DNA of 64,000 bases from Micromonospora matsumotoense (lineage in GTDB: Bacteria; Actinomycetota; Actinomycetes; Mycobacteriales; Micromonosporaceae), in NCBI RefSeq assembly GCF_900091525.1, contig NZ_FMCU01000003.1, positions 124,001 through 188,000 on the forward strand. The letters run 5' to 3'. Below, one piece after another: positions 1 to 8,856 of this stretch. Under the pieces are notes generated by a model. The model made no database searches. It was not told the origin of the DNA and saw only the letters and a program-made list of their open reading frames with translations. The position numbers were made by a program, and so were the translations under genes. Numbering within the stretch: position 1 is the first letter of the stretch; every line of letters begins with the position of its first letter.

Positions 1-2015
1 CCCGGCGAGCGGGGCAACTCGTAGGCGTCGGCCACCCCGAGCACCGCGCGCGACTCCATCGAGGAGAACGTCCGCAGCCCCAGCCGGTAGGACAGGTGTG
101 TCTCCAGGCCACGCAGCCGCCCCTCCTCCAGCCGCTGCGAGGCCAGCAGCAGGTGCATGCCCAGTGACCGGCCCACCCGGCCGATCTGCACGAACATGTC
201 GATGAAGTCCGGCCGGGCGCTGAGCAGCTCGCTGAACTCGTCCACCACGATCAGCAGGCTGGGCAGCGGGGCCAGCGGCACCCCGGCCGCGCGGGCCCGC
301 TCGTAGTCGCGCTGTGAGGCGTAGTTGCCGGCCCGGCGCAGCAGCTCCTGCCGGCGGGTGATCTCGCCCTGGATCGCGCCGAGCATCCGGTCGACCAGGA
401 ACAACTCGTCGGCCAGGTTGGTGATCACGGCGCTGGTGTGCGGCAACCGGTCCAGCGCGGCGAAGGTGGCGCCGCCCTTGAAGTCGACCAGCACCAGGTT
501 GAGGATCTCCGGGCTGTGCGTGACGGTCAGCGCCAGCACCAGCGTACGCAGCAGCTCGCTCTTGCCGGAGCCGGTGGCACCGACGAGCAGCCCGTGCGGG
601 CCCATCCCCTCCTGGGCGGACTCCTTGAGGTCCAGCTCGATCGGCCGGCCGTTCTCGTTGACCCCGATCGGCACCCGCAGCCGGCTGCGGTTGGGCCGGC
701 TGCCCCAGGCGTCGGTCAGGTCCAGCTCGTACGGGTCACCGAGGCCGAGCAGGTCGGCCAGCCCCAGATCGGTGGCGACGGCCGGCTGGTCGGCGTACGA
801 CGCGGCGGACAGCCGCAGTGGCGACAGCTCCCGGGCCAGCACCTCGGCCCGTGCCGGGTCGAGCGTGTCGGCCCGACCGACCCGGGTGGTGCCGTCCATC
901 GTGGTGCCCGAGATGGTGCCGTCCTCGGCGACGTCGAGCACCACCGAACTCTCGTCGAGCAGGCGCGGGGGGCGACCGGCGAGATCCAGCAGGGTCACCC
1001 CGGCGACCCCGCCCTCGGTCATCAGGTGGTCGGAGCCGGCGACCTGCCCGCCGTCGATCACCACCAGCACGTACGGCGCGACCGTCGCCGTCGCCGTCGG
1101 GTCGAAGCGCGGCCGGTTGGCGAGCACGTCGACGAGCATCGCCTCCAGGGCCACCACGGTCGGGGCGAAGAGCCGGATCGGCCCGACCGCGTCCAGTTTG
1201 GTCGGGTGCCGGGCGTGCGGCAGCCACTTCACCCACTCCCACCCGGCCCGGCGGTCGGGGTCGACGCAGAGCGCGACCAGCAGGTCGTCGGGGGCGTGGA
1301 AGGTGGTCAACTGGGCCACCACCGCGCGGACCAGCCCGCGTACGGCGTCGTCGGTGCCGCGCAGGTGGACGTGGGAGAAGTCGCGCAGCGCGATCGCCAC
1401 CGGCAGGTCGGGCACCACCGAGTAGGTGGCGACGAACCGGCGCAGCGCCAGCGCGCAGAGCGGCTCCAGCTCGTCCACCGGTCGGGTCTGCGGCGGGATC
1501 AGCGGGGTGGCGACCTCCTGCGGGCCGAGCCCGATCCGCACCACGCTGAAGTCGGCGTCGCCCCGGCGGCGCTCCCAGAGCCGGCCACTGGTCACCGTGG
1601 ACCACAGCGAGTCCGGGTCGGGGTGTCGGTAGTGGATGGCCTCCCGCTGCTGGCGGACCGTGTTGCGGACCTGGGCCCGCAACTGGGCGAGGCGGCGCAG
1701 GTACTGCCGGCGCGACTCGATCATCTCGCGCTTGCCCGGCCCGGACTGGTTGACCACCATCACCGCGATCATGCCGAGGATGGAGACCCCGTACATGCCA
1801 CCGACCACATAGGTCATCACCCCGCCGCGCTGCATGCCCATCATCAGGCCCATCGCGGCGGCACCGGCCGCCATCGGCAGGATCATCAGCATCCGGGTCC
1901 AGCCCCGGCCGCCCGCCGCCGGCACCTCCGGCGGCGGATCGAGGATCACCTCCCCGGTCGGCAGCGAGGGCGCCGGCCGGCGGGGTGGACGCTTGACGAC
2001 CACCAACGACGACAT
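1..2015 (-). CDS. eccC: Type VII secretion FtsK/SpoIIIE ATPase EccC, 3' part outside window
   Basis: This is the first 671 codons of the motor ATPase of an ESX-type secretion system; full-length EccC is usually about 1,300 residues with three ATPase domains, so roughly half is missing beyond the window edge. The start is ATG at 2015, preceded by a purine-rich GGGGGAG. Two membrane segments lie at about residues 35-80, which anchors the protein in the inner membrane. The first ATPase domain carries Walker A GATGSGKS at residues 479-486 and a Walker B LLIVVDEF with D592-E593. It is divergent from eccD and eccB, about 185 bp apart, so a shared bidirectional promoter is likely. EccC selects WXG100 and toxin substrates such as those encoded at 12.9-24.8 kb. 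Identification is firm; EccE is not seen in the window. Confidence 0.95.
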   Translation of the reverse strand, partial: MSSLVVVKRPPRRPAPSLPTGEVILDPPPEVPAAGGRGWTRMLMILPMAAGAAAMGLMMGMQRGGVMTYVVGGMYGVSILGMIAVMVVNQSGPGKREMIESRRQYLRRLAQLRAQVRNTVRQQREAIHYRHPDPDSLWSTVTSGRLWERRRGDADFSVVRIGLGPQEVATPLIPPQTRPVDELEPLCALALRRFVATYSVVPDLPVAIALRDFSHVHLRGTDDAVRGLVRAVVAQLTTFHAPDDLLVALCVDPDRRAGWEWVKWLPHARHPTKLDAVGPIRLFAPTVVALEAMLVDVLANRPRFDPTATATVAPYVLVVIDGGQVAGSDHLMTEGGVAGVTLLDLAGRPPRLLDESSVVLDVAEDGTISGTTMDGTTRVGRADTLDPARAEVLARELSPLRLSAASYADQPAVATDLGLADLLGLGDPYELDLTDAWGSRPNRSRLRVPIGVNENGRPIELDLKESAQEGMGPHGLLVGATGSGKSELLRTLVLALTVTHSPEILNLVLVDFKGGATFAALDRLPHTSAVITNLADELFLVDRMLGAIQGEITRRQELLRRAGNYASQRDYERARAAGVPLAPLPSLLIVVDEFSELLSARPDFIDMFVQIGRVGRSLGMHLLLASQRLEEGRLRGLETHLSYRLGLRTFSSMESRAVLGVADAYELPRSP

Positions 2016-2200
2016 CTCCCCCGTACCTCCCACCACATAGGTCTTCGGCGGCCCACTCTATCGACCGGTCACCCCTGGCAGGGACCGCCTTGCGCCGCCG
2101 GACGGCCACCCGACAGGCGGCGCGACCGTGCTACCTTGACCGCCGCGGAGGGCCCAGGAGGCGACCGCGCGGACGCATGGCACACGGGGAGGTGACCAGC

Positions 2201-3610
2201 GTGACGGCCCCGGGCGGTCTCAGTCTGGCCAGGGTGACGATCGCCGCTCCCCAGCGGCGGATGGACGTGGCGTTGCCCAACGGCATGCTCGTCGGGGAGT
2301 TGCTGCCGCACCTGCTCCGGCACGCCGGGGAGGACCTCGGCGACGTCGGCGAGCAGCAGGGCGGCTGGGTGCTCCGACGGGCCACCGGCACCCTGCTCGA
2401 AGCCACCCGCAACCTCGCCGTGCAGGGCGTCCGCGACGGCGAACTGCTGCACCTCACGCCGGGCCGCGACGAGTGGCCCGAGCTGGCGTACGACGACGTG
2501 GTCGAGGTGATCGCCAGCGGCGCGCGCCGGACCGGTCGATCGTGGAGCAACGACACCACCCGGCGGGCCGGGTTGACGGTGACCGCCGCGCTGCTCGGGT
2601 TCGGGCTGGTCGCGTTGCTCGCGGTCGGCTCGCCGTGGCGTACCCCGGGTCTGCTGGCGCTGGGGATCGCGGCGCTGCTGGCGGTCGCCGGGCCGGTGCT
2701 GTCGCGGGCCCTGCCCGACGCCACCGCCGGTGCCGTGGTGGCCGCCGCCGGCCTGCCCTACGCCCTGCTCGGCGGCGCGCTGCTGGCCGCCCCGGACGGC
2801 GCGCGGGTCGTCGACCTGGGGGCGCCGAGCCTGCTGCTCGGCTCCGCTGCGCTGCTGGTCTTCGGCATCGTCGGCTACGCGGCGGTGGGCGGGGTGCAGC
2901 GGCTGTTCATGGCCGGGTCGACCGCCGGCCTCACCGGCGTGCTCGCCGCGCTGCTCTGCTACGGCGGGGTCTCCCCCGCCGGGTCGGCGGCGGCGACGTT
3001 GACCACCGTGATCGGCCTGCTCCCCGGCTACCCGCTGATCGCCGGTTGGCTGGGCAAGCTGCCGGTGCCGGAACTGCCCGACCGGCCGGAGGAGATCCTG
3101 AAGGACCGGCCGGTGCCCGAGCGGGCGAGGGTCTTCGTGACCGTGGCGCGGGCCACCGAGTTGCTCACCGGCATGCTGCTGTCCGCGGCGGTCTGCGGCG
3201 CGCTCACCATCGCGTTCCTGCTGGCCGAGGACCGCACCCCGGCCGGGGTGCTGCTGGCGCTCTGCGGTGCCGGCGCGCTGCTGCTGCGCGGGCGGCTGTT
3301 CCCCACCGCCGCGCAACGGGTGCCACTGCTGGTCAGCGGCCTGCTGGGGCTGTCGTCGCTGGCCGTCGCCGCGCTGCTGGCCGTCGCGCCGGGCGGTGGC
3401 CGGATGCTGGTCGGGCTCGGCGTGGTCGCCGCGGCGGCGCTGACCCTGGTCGCCGGCCTGCTCTACAGCCGTCGCCGGCCGTCGCCCTATCTGGGCCGGG
3501 CCGCCGACATCGCCGACGTGATCGCCATCATGGCGCTGATCCCCTTGGCCTGCGCGGTCATCGGCCTGTTCGGGGCGATCCGGGGAATGTTCGCCTCGAT
3601 CGGCGGGTGA
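2201..3610 (+). CDS. eccD: Type VII secretion integral membrane protein EccD
   Basis: EccD forms the membrane channel scaffold of ESX secretion machines. The protein has a ubiquitin-like (YukD-type) cytosolic domain over about the first 85 residues (LARVTIAAPQRRMDVALPNG onward), followed by about 11 hydrophobic segments with short loops, which is the family layout. I chose GTG at 2201 because GGGGAGG sits 8 bp upstream; this gives 469 residues. The frame is open upstream to 2090 but that extension is Arg-rich and lacks a ribosome site. The stop is 7 bp before eccB, so the two genes form an operon. Identification is firm; the start could instead be ATG at 2177. Confidence 0.93.
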   Translation: MTAPGGLSLARVTIAAPQRRMDVALPNGMLVGELLPHLLRHAGEDLGDVGEQQGGWVLRRATGTLLEATRNLAVQGVRDGELLHLTPGRDEWPELAYDDVVEVIASGARRTGRSWSNDTTRRAGLTVTAALLGFGLVALLAVGSPWRTPGLLALGIAALLAVAGPVLSRALPDATAGAVVAAAGLPYALLGGALLAAPDGARVVDLGAPSLLLGSAALLVFGIVGYAAVGGVQRLFMAGSTAGLTGVLAALLCYGGVSPAGSAAATLTTVIGLLPGYPLIAGWLGKLPVPELPDRPEEILKDRPVPERARVFVTVARATELLTGMLLSAAVCGALTIAFLLAEDRTPAGVLLALCGAGALLLRGRLFPTAAQRVPLLVSGLLGLSSLAVAALLAVAPGGGRMLVGLGVVAAAALTLVAGLLYSRRRPSPYLGRAADIADVIAIMALIPLACAVIGLFGAIRGMFASIGG

Positions 3611-3617
3611 GGCGAGG

Positions 3618-5012
3618 ATGACGACCCGGCGGGACCAGCTCCAGTCCTACCAGTTCATGACCCAGCGGGTGATGTCCGCGTTCGTGATGCGCGAGACCGA
3701 CCCGCAGCAGTCACCGCTGCGCCGGGGCATCGGCGCGCTGTTCGGCGGCCTGATGGTGGCCGTCCTGGTCGCCGCCGGGGTGGGCATCTACGGGCTGCTC
3801 ACCAAGGTCGGCGGGGACAGTTGGCGCAAGCCCGGCTCGGTGGTGGTCGAGAAGGAGAGCGGCGCCACCTACCTCTATCTCGACGGTCGGCTGCACCCCA
3901 CGCTCAACTACACCTCCGCCCTGCTGGCCGCCGGCCGCCCCGGCACCCCGGTGGTACGAGTCTCCGGCAGCACCCTCGGCACGGTGCCCCGGGGCGTGAC
4001 GATGGGCATCCCGAACGCCCCCGCCTCGCTGCCGGCGGCGAACCGGCGCGTCGGTCTGCCGTGGACGGTCTGTTCCACCCCGGGCGTCGACGACACCGGG
4101 CGCACCGTCGACTCAGTGTCCCTAGCGCTGGCCGCCCGGCCGGTCGACGGGCGGGGCGTCGGCGACGACGGGCTGCTCGTCAAGGACGCCACGCTGGGCA
4201 TGAACTACCTGGTCTGGCACGGCCGGCGGCATCTGGTGCAGGGTTCCCGGGTGGTCGTCCCCGCCCTGTTCGGGGCGGTCACCCCCACTCCCGTCGGCAC
4301 CGCCTGGCTGAACGCGCTGCCCGCCGGGGTGGACCTCGCCGCCCTGCCCGTCGCCGACCGGAACGGCCAGTCCCGGGAGGTGTCCGGCCGGCGCAACGGC
4401 GACGTGCTGGTCACCCAGACCGCCTCCGGTCCGCAGCACTACCTGGTGCTCACCGACGGCATCGCCCCGATCACCCCGGTGCAGCAGGCCATCCAGGCCG
4501 GCCAGTCGGGGCGGGAACCGGTGCCGGTCGCCGTCTCCGACGTCACGTCGCTGCCCAAGAGCCAACGGCTCCCCCGCCCACCGGACCGGGGCCGGCCGCC
4601 CGCCACCCCGCCGAAGCTGGTCGGCCCGGAGCCGGGTCAGCAGATCTGCGCCGCCACCACCGACGCCGGCACCCCGCCGGAGCTGACCGTGGGCGGCACC
4701 CTGCCCGGCGCGGACCGGGCCGTGCCGACCGGCTCCGTCTCCCCGGACGGCATCCCGCTCGCCGACCGGATCGCCGCCCCCGCCGGCCGGGTCACCGTGC
4801 TGAGGCTGCTCGGCAGTCCCGGCGCGTTCAGCATCGTCACCGACCTGGGCATCCGCTACCCGGTGCCGTCCGCCGAGGCGCTGAGTCTGCTCGGCTACCC
4901 GGCGGACGGGGCGTTGGCGGTCCCGCCGAGCCTGACCATGTTGATCCCGACCGGTCCGACCCTGGACCCCCGGGCCGCGGTCCGACCCGCCACGATCACC
5001 ACCGGCAACTGA
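3618..5012 (+). CDS. eccB: Type VII secretion protein EccB
   Basis: EccB is the mostly extracytoplasmic core subunit of ESX systems. The 464-residue protein begins with the family signature MTTRRDQLQSYQFMTQRVMSA, where residues are cytosolic, has one transmembrane helix at about 40-62 (GALFGGLMVAVLVAAGVGIY), and then a long repeat-type periplasmic domain. A GAGGCGAGG ribosome site precedes ATG. The gene follows eccD closely and is convergent with the mycosin gene, with 134 bp between stops. Conserved cysteines lie in WTVCSTPG and QQICAATT, consistent with the disulfide seen in this family. Length matches typical EccB (about 450-500). Identification is firm. Confidence 0.95.
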   Translation: MTTRRDQLQSYQFMTQRVMSAFVMRETDPQQSPLRRGIGALFGGLMVAVLVAAGVGIYGLLTKVGGDSWRKPGSVVVEKESGATYLYLDGRLHPTLNYTSALLAAGRPGTPVVRVSGSTLGTVPRGVTMGIPNAPASLPAANRRVGLPWTVCSTPGVDDTGRTVDSVSLALAARPVDGRGVGDDGLLVKDATLGMNYLVWHGRRHLVQGSRVVVPALFGAVTPTPVGTAWLNALPAGVDLAALPVADRNGQSREVSGRRNGDVLVTQTASGPQHYLVLTDGIAPITPVQQAIQAGQSGREPVPVAVSDVTSLPKSQRLPRPPDRGRPPATPPKLVGPEPGQQICAATTDAGTPPELTVGGTLPGADRAVPTGSVSPDGIPLADRIAAPAGRVTVLRLLGSPGAFSIVTDLGIRYPVPSAEALSLLGYPADGALAVPPSLTMLIPTGPTLDPRAAVRPATITTGN

Positions 5013-5046
5013 CCGGCCAGCACCGGACCCCGGACCCGACCAGGCA

Positions 5047-5090
5047 GACCGCCGGTCCCGGGCGAGCCGACCGCCGGTCCCGGGCAGCCC
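5047..5090. repeat. Two tandem 22-bp GC-rich units between eccB and mycP
   Basis: Two near-identical copies of gaccgccggtcccgggc with flanking bases sit side by side in the convergent gap between the stops of eccB and the mycosin gene. No clear intrinsic terminator with a T-run is visible here. The unit may simply be a replication-slippage product. Confidence 0.6.
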
Positions 5091-5146
5091 GACCGGGCCG
5101 GCCGTCCCTTGACTGCCTGCGGGGGTCGACCGGTCAGGGTGGTGGT

Positions 5147-6550
5147 TCACCGCCCGGGGCCGGGCTCCGGATCGTCGAAGAGCTGCACCGGAGGGCCCGG
5201 TTCGGTCGGCTGCACCGACCGGGCGGGTGCCGGTGCCACGGCGGCCCGCCAGCGGCGACGCCGCAACCTGGGCAGGGTCAGCGCGACCGCACAGATCACC
5301 AGGACGGTGCCGAGGGCGAGCACGGCACCGGCCAGCGCGATCCGCCGGCTCTCCCGTACCGCCGGGTCTGGCCGTTCGACGGCCGGCCGGAACCGGGGCA
5401 GCGGGGCCGGTCGGGCCTGCGGCAGCAACTGGTCGTTGATCGCCCCGTACGGGTTGACCGTGCCGTGGCCGTACTCGACGCGGTCGGCGCCGGGGACCGC
5501 CGTCACCGTCAACAGTCGGACCAGTTCGCTGCGCGGCGCACCGGCCCGTTTGGCGAGGGTGAGCGCGCCCGCACCGGCGACGAATCCGCACGCCAGGGCG
5601 GTTCCGTCGGCGGCCTCGACCAGCCCGGTGCCACGCTGGGTGGTGGTGACGGCGACGCCCGGCGCGACCAGGTCCAGGTACGGCCCGTACTGCGACTTCG
5701 GCCAGCGCCGCCCGTCCGGGCCGATCGCCCCGACGGCGAGCACCTCCGGGTAGCCGGCCGGGTAGGAGACCGGGTTGCCGTCACCACCCCGGTCACCGCT
5801 GGCGGCCACCAGCAGCACGCCCCGGTCGACGGCCCGACGGACCGCGGTCCGCAACGGCGCGGTGTCCCGGTCGGCGGCGACGGTGACCGCGACCACCCGG
5901 GCACCCCGGTCGACCGCCCAGTCGATGCCCCGGGCGAGCACCCCGGGGTCGATCGGACGGTCACCGAACGTCCGGTCGTCGACCACCCGCACGGGCAGCA
6001 CCCGGGCGCTCGGCGCGAGCCCCGCGAACGGGGACGGGCCGGTCTGCCGGGCGACGATCAGCCCGGCCACCCGGGTGCCCTGACCGGTGCAGTCGGTGTC
6101 GGCCGGGCCGCTGCCCCGGACCGCGTCGAAGCCGGTCTCGACCCGGCCCCGCAACTGTGGATGGCGACCGTCCACGCCGGAGCCGAGCACCGCGACGGTG
6201 ACCCCGGCGCCCTGGCTGAACGGCCACACCTGCTCCGGGGCGAGCACCTGCTGGGCCCAGGACGGCGTGCTGACCTGCCCACCTGCCGGCGCGCAGTCGG
6301 GTGCCGCCGACGCGGGCACCGCCGGGCAGACCAGGGCGGTGGCGACGAGCCCGACGACGAGCCCGCCCGCCGCGGCACGCCGACCCGGCCTGGTCCGGCC
6401 ACCCGCCGTCATCCGGCGGCGGTCCGGCCTGGTCGCGTCGTCGATCGTCGGGGCCGCCGCGGCAGGCCCGGCACGGTCCGGGCGACCACCCACACCGAAC
6501 CGGTCGACCTGGTCGTCCCGCTGTCGGCGCACCGGCGGGTACCCCGTCAT
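5147..6550 (-). CDS. mycP: Mycosin-like subtilase with all catalytic residues replaced (pseudoprotease MycP)
   Basis: Mycosins are membrane-anchored subtilisin-like proteins that stabilise the ESX membrane complex and, when active, cleave substrates. This 467-residue copy (ATG 6550, GGAGG 5-6 bp upstream) has a signal peptide near residues 57-82 ending ASA, a subtilase fold, and a C-terminal transmembrane anchor at about 403-425 followed by basic residues. The Asp position of the usual V-D-T/S-G motif reads VLGSGV (Gly123), the His position of HGTHVAG reads QGTRVAG (Gln157), the Ser of GTS reads GTALAC (Ala318) and the oxyanion Asn reads ASGDRG (Asp253). I checked the three triad codons in the DNA. 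It should therefore be proteolytically dead and structural. The 19-bp gap from the upstream gene suggests an operon. An alternative ATG at 6412 lies closer to the signal peptide but lacks a ribosome site. Confidence 0.88.
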   Translation of the reverse strand: MTGYPPVRRQRDDQVDRFGVGGRPDRAGPAAAAPTIDDATRPDRRRMTAGGRTRPGRRAAAGGLVVGLVATALVCPAVPASAAPDCAPAGGQVSTPSWAQQVLAPEQVWPFSQGAGVTVAVLGSGVDGRHPQLRGRVETGFDAVRGSGPADTDCTGQGTRVAGLIVARQTGPSPFAGLAPSARVLPVRVVDDRTFGDRPIDPGVLARGIDWAVDRGARVVAVTVAADRDTAPLRTAVRRAVDRGVLLVAASGDRGGDGNPVSYPAGYPEVLAVGAIGPDGRRWPKSQYGPYLDLVAPGVAVTTTQRGTGLVEAADGTALACGFVAGAGALTLAKRAGAPRSELVRLLTVTAVPGADRVEYGHGTVNPYGAINDQLLPQARPAPLPRFRPAVERPDPAVRESRRIALAGAVLALGTVLVICAVALTLPRLRRRRWRAAVAPAPARSVQPTEPGPPVQLFDDPEPGPGR

Positions 6551-6569
6551 GTGTTCCTCCGTCCCGGCC

Positions 6570-7550
6570 TCACGGTGCCGGCTGCCGGCGGGCGGGCGGC
6601 AGCGCCGACCCGGTCCGCTCGTCCTCGACCCGGGTGACCCGGCCACCGGCCACCGCGCCCGCCGCCAGGTCGCGCAGCGACCCGGGCACCGCCCGCAGGT
6701 CGTGCCAGAAGACGCCGAAGCTGTCGGCGCAGCGGTGCAGGAGCCGGTCACCGACGTCGGCGGCGGTGTCGTCGTCGCGGGCCCGGGGGTCGTCATCGTC
6801 CCAGTACCAGACCGACCCCTCGTCGCCGCCGCCCACCCGCACGGCGAGCAGCCCGCCCTGCACGTGCCCGATGGCCAGCCAGTCGGTGGTGAACCGGTCG
6901 GTGAGCCAGGCGTTGGCGTGGCACAGGTCCTGCATCCAGTCGGCGCGGGCCATCCCGAACAGCGGCTGGTCGACCACGAATCCGAACCGGGGGTGGACGG
7001 CCGGCCAGCCCGGCCACCCGCCGTTGGTGCGGGCCAGGAAGTCCCGGTAGCCGGCCGGCAGCGCGGCGCCGAGCCGCTGCTCGATGCGGGACACCACCGC
7101 CGGGGCGAGTCGTTCGGTGAACCGCAGCGGCGGCGGTGCGGTGGTGTCCACCGGCAGCCCGCGCCGCCGGGGGTCGGCGTCGCCGGTGCTCACCCCGCCG
7201 AGGTGCCGCAGGGCCGCGTGCAGCTCCGCCGGCACCAGCGCGACCCGCCGGCACCGCGCCAGATGCGCCCAGACCCACCCCGCCGGGGTACGCCCCGACG
7301 CGTCCGGGTCCGTCGGGTCGGGCACGGCCAGGTTGGCGGTGAGCACGTCCAGCACCCGGGCTTCATCCACCCCGATCCCCGGCGGCAGCGGCGGCAGCGC
7401 GACCACCGCCCGCGCGTACGGCGTCCAGTCGGGAAAGCCGTACGGGTCGACCGGCACACCCTGCCGGTAGCGGACCCGCAGCATCGGCGCGACCGGGTGG
7501 ACCACCCCGAAGGCGTGCCGGGCACCGGGGATCAGCGCTGCCCCGCTCAC
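6570..7550 (-). CDS. Degenerate WHH-type nuclease domain fused to a SUKH (SMI1/KNR4) domain
   Basis: The N-terminal half, residues about 20-120, resembles the WHH family of HNH/ENDO VII toxin nucleases: GFPDWTPYA near 38-46, then a W-x-H core and LVPAELHAALRHLGG at 105-119. The family core is normally W-H-H; here it is W94-A95-H96, so the first, metal-binding histidine is missing. The C-terminal half carries a SUKH signature (RIEQRLGAALPAGYRDFLAR, about 155-175, followed by TNGG). SUKH proteins are the usual immunity partners of WHH toxins, so this looks like a toxin and immunity pair collapsed into one inactive or regulatory polypeptide. GTG at 7550 overlaps the upstream stop (GTGA); GTG 7559 is the alternative. 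Domain assignment is from sequence memory, not a search. Confidence 0.7.
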   Translation of the reverse strand: MSGAALIPGARHAFGVVHPVAPMLRVRYRQGVPVDPYGFPDWTPYARAVVALPPLPPGIGVDEARVLDVLTANLAVPDPTDPDASGRTPAGWVWAHLARCRRVALVPAELHAALRHLGGVSTGDADPRRRGLPVDTTAPPPLRFTERLAPAVVSRIEQRLGAALPAGYRDFLARTNGGWPGWPAVHPRFGFVVDQPLFGMARADWMQDLCHANAWLTDRFTTDWLAIGHVQGGLLAVRVGGGDEGSVWYWDDDDPRARDDDTAADVGDRLLHRCADSFGVFWHDLRAVPGSLRDLAAGAVAGGRVTRVEDERTGSALPPARRQPAP

Positions 7551-8728
7551 CGGCCCCACCGGTCACCGGCCGACCGGTCGCTGTCCGCCTCCCGGTCGGT
7601 CCGGTCGGAACCCACCCTCCCGGTCGTGGTCCCGCCGGGGGCGGTCCCGCCGGGGATGCTCTCGCCGGGGGCGGTCTCGCCGGGGGCGGTCTCGCCGGGG
7701 GCGGTCTCGCCGGGGGCGGTCTCGCCGGGGGCAGGCCAGAGCAGGAGGAACGGGACCTGGTCGGCGGGGAGCGTGATGCCGGCCGGCGAGTCCGGGTCGA
7801 CGGCCAGGGCGTGCCCCGGCGGCCAGACCATGAGCAGCGAGATCATCGTCGCCCGCAGGCTCGGCGTGCCGTCCGGGTAGGCCCGGTCGAGGCGTTCCGG
7901 GGAGGTGAACACCTCGATCACCCGGGTCTCCCCCGTCCCCACCGCACGCCACGGGAAGTCCGGGTCGACCAGCCGGGCCGGGTCGTCCACCGGGCCGGTG
8001 GTGGGGAGCACCACCAGCGCGTCGAGCAGCCCGTCCAGGTATCCGGTGGAGTCCCCCCGCTCGGCCGCGTCCCGCAACAGCGCGGCGGTGTCCGGCTCGC
8101 CGGCCGGGGCGGCGGTCCGGGCCAGCGCGGCAGCTCGAGCCAGCGCAGTGGCGAACCCGTCGGCCGGGTCGGCGGGCCCAGCGGCCGGGTCGGCAGGCCC
8201 GGCGGTCGGGTCGGCAGGCCCGGCGGTCGGGTCGGCAGGCCCGGCGGTCGGGTCGGCGGGCCCGGCGGCCGCCGCGGCGGCGATCTCGTCGTCGGCCGCC
8301 GCCTCGGCCAACTCGGTGAGCAACTCCGCCCCGGCGGGTACGGCCAGTGTGCCGTCCGCCGCCAACCGCACCGCCTCCACCGGCAGGTACGCGTCCAGTG
8401 GGGTGCCCGGGTTGATCGCCAGCCGCCAGCCGGCCACCGGCCACCGCGCACACAGCTCGTCGTACCCGGTCACGGTGTAGGCGTCGGCCACCCCGGCGAC
8501 CTGCGGCACCATCGCCTCCAGCGAGGTGAAGACCGGCAGGAACGGCTGTCCGAAGAGGTCCATCGTGACGAAGCGTTGACTGCCGTCATCGGTGTCGTCG
8601 TCGCGCAGTTGCGGCAGGAACAGCTCCGCCCGGGTGAGGATCCGGAAGAACTCCGGGCGGTCGTCGGCGCGCGCGGCGCGCAGCAGTGCCCGTTCGGTGT
8701 CGTTGGCCGGCTGCCACGACTCGTCCAC
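7547..8728 (-). CDS. Protein with two SseB-like domains and repeat-expanded linkers
   Basis: This 393-residue protein holds two copies of an SseB N-terminal-type domain: about 10-135 (RALLRAARADDRPEFFRIL, LFGQPFLPVFTSLEAM, INPGTPLDAYLPVEAV) and about 225-345 (ALLRDAAERGD, VIEVFTSPERL, LAVDPDSPAGITLP). GTG at 8728 is chosen because GGAGGAG lies 8 bp upstream. The linker between the domains is five ADPTAGP-type repeats and the tail is several PGETA repeats; both are encoded by perfect tandem DNA repeats. SseB-like proteins are frequent near T7SS loci of actinobacteria; their role here is not known. The start of the downstream WHH-SUKH gene overlaps its stop, so translation is coupled and leads on to the mycosin. 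Confidence 0.7.
   Translation of the reverse strand: MDESWQPANDTERALLRAARADDRPEFFRILTRAELFLPQLRDDDTDDGSQRFVTMDLFGQPFLPVFTSLEAMVPQVAGVADAYTVTGYDELCARWPVAGWRLAINPGTPLDAYLPVEAVRLAADGTLAVPAGAELLTELAEAAADDEIAAAAAAGPADPTAGPADPTAGPADPTAGPADPAAGPADPADGFATALARAAALARTAAPAGEPDTAALLRDAAERGDSTGYLDGLLDALVVLPTTGPVDDPARLVDPDFPWRAVGTGETRVIEVFTSPERLDRAYPDGTPSLRATMISLLMVWPPGHALAVDPDSPAGITLPADQVPFLLLWPAPGETAPGETAPGETAPGETAPGESIPGGTAPGGTTTGRVGSDRTDREADSDRSAGDRWGR
7631..7735. repeat. Seven 15-bp tandem repeat units inside the SseB-like gene
   Basis: Units of ctcgccgggggcggt are repeated head to tail, the central four being identical. In the reading frame they encode a repeated PGETA tail. Because 15 is a multiple of three, copy number can change without shifting frame. 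Confidence 0.9.
8166..8270. repeat. Five 21-bp tandem repeat units inside the SseB-like gene
   Basis: Units of gggtcggcaggcccggcggt plus one base recur five times, three of them identical. They encode the heptapeptide ADPTAGP in the linker joining the two SseB-like domains. Confidence 0.9.
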
Positions 8729-8856
8729 GACGGGTCTCCTCCCTGCCCGGTGCCGACCTGAGCCTAGCGATGCCCCGCCGACGGGCGGGACCCCGCAGCG
8801 CCGCACGCTACGCTACGGGCCGGTCGCCGTCCGCCGACGTCCCCTGAGGAGGCTCC

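Noticed and set aside
438-2195. Long plus-strand open frame antisense to eccC
   Set aside because: Shadow frame: His/Gln/Arg-rich product with no start signal; the minus strand encodes a clear EccC.
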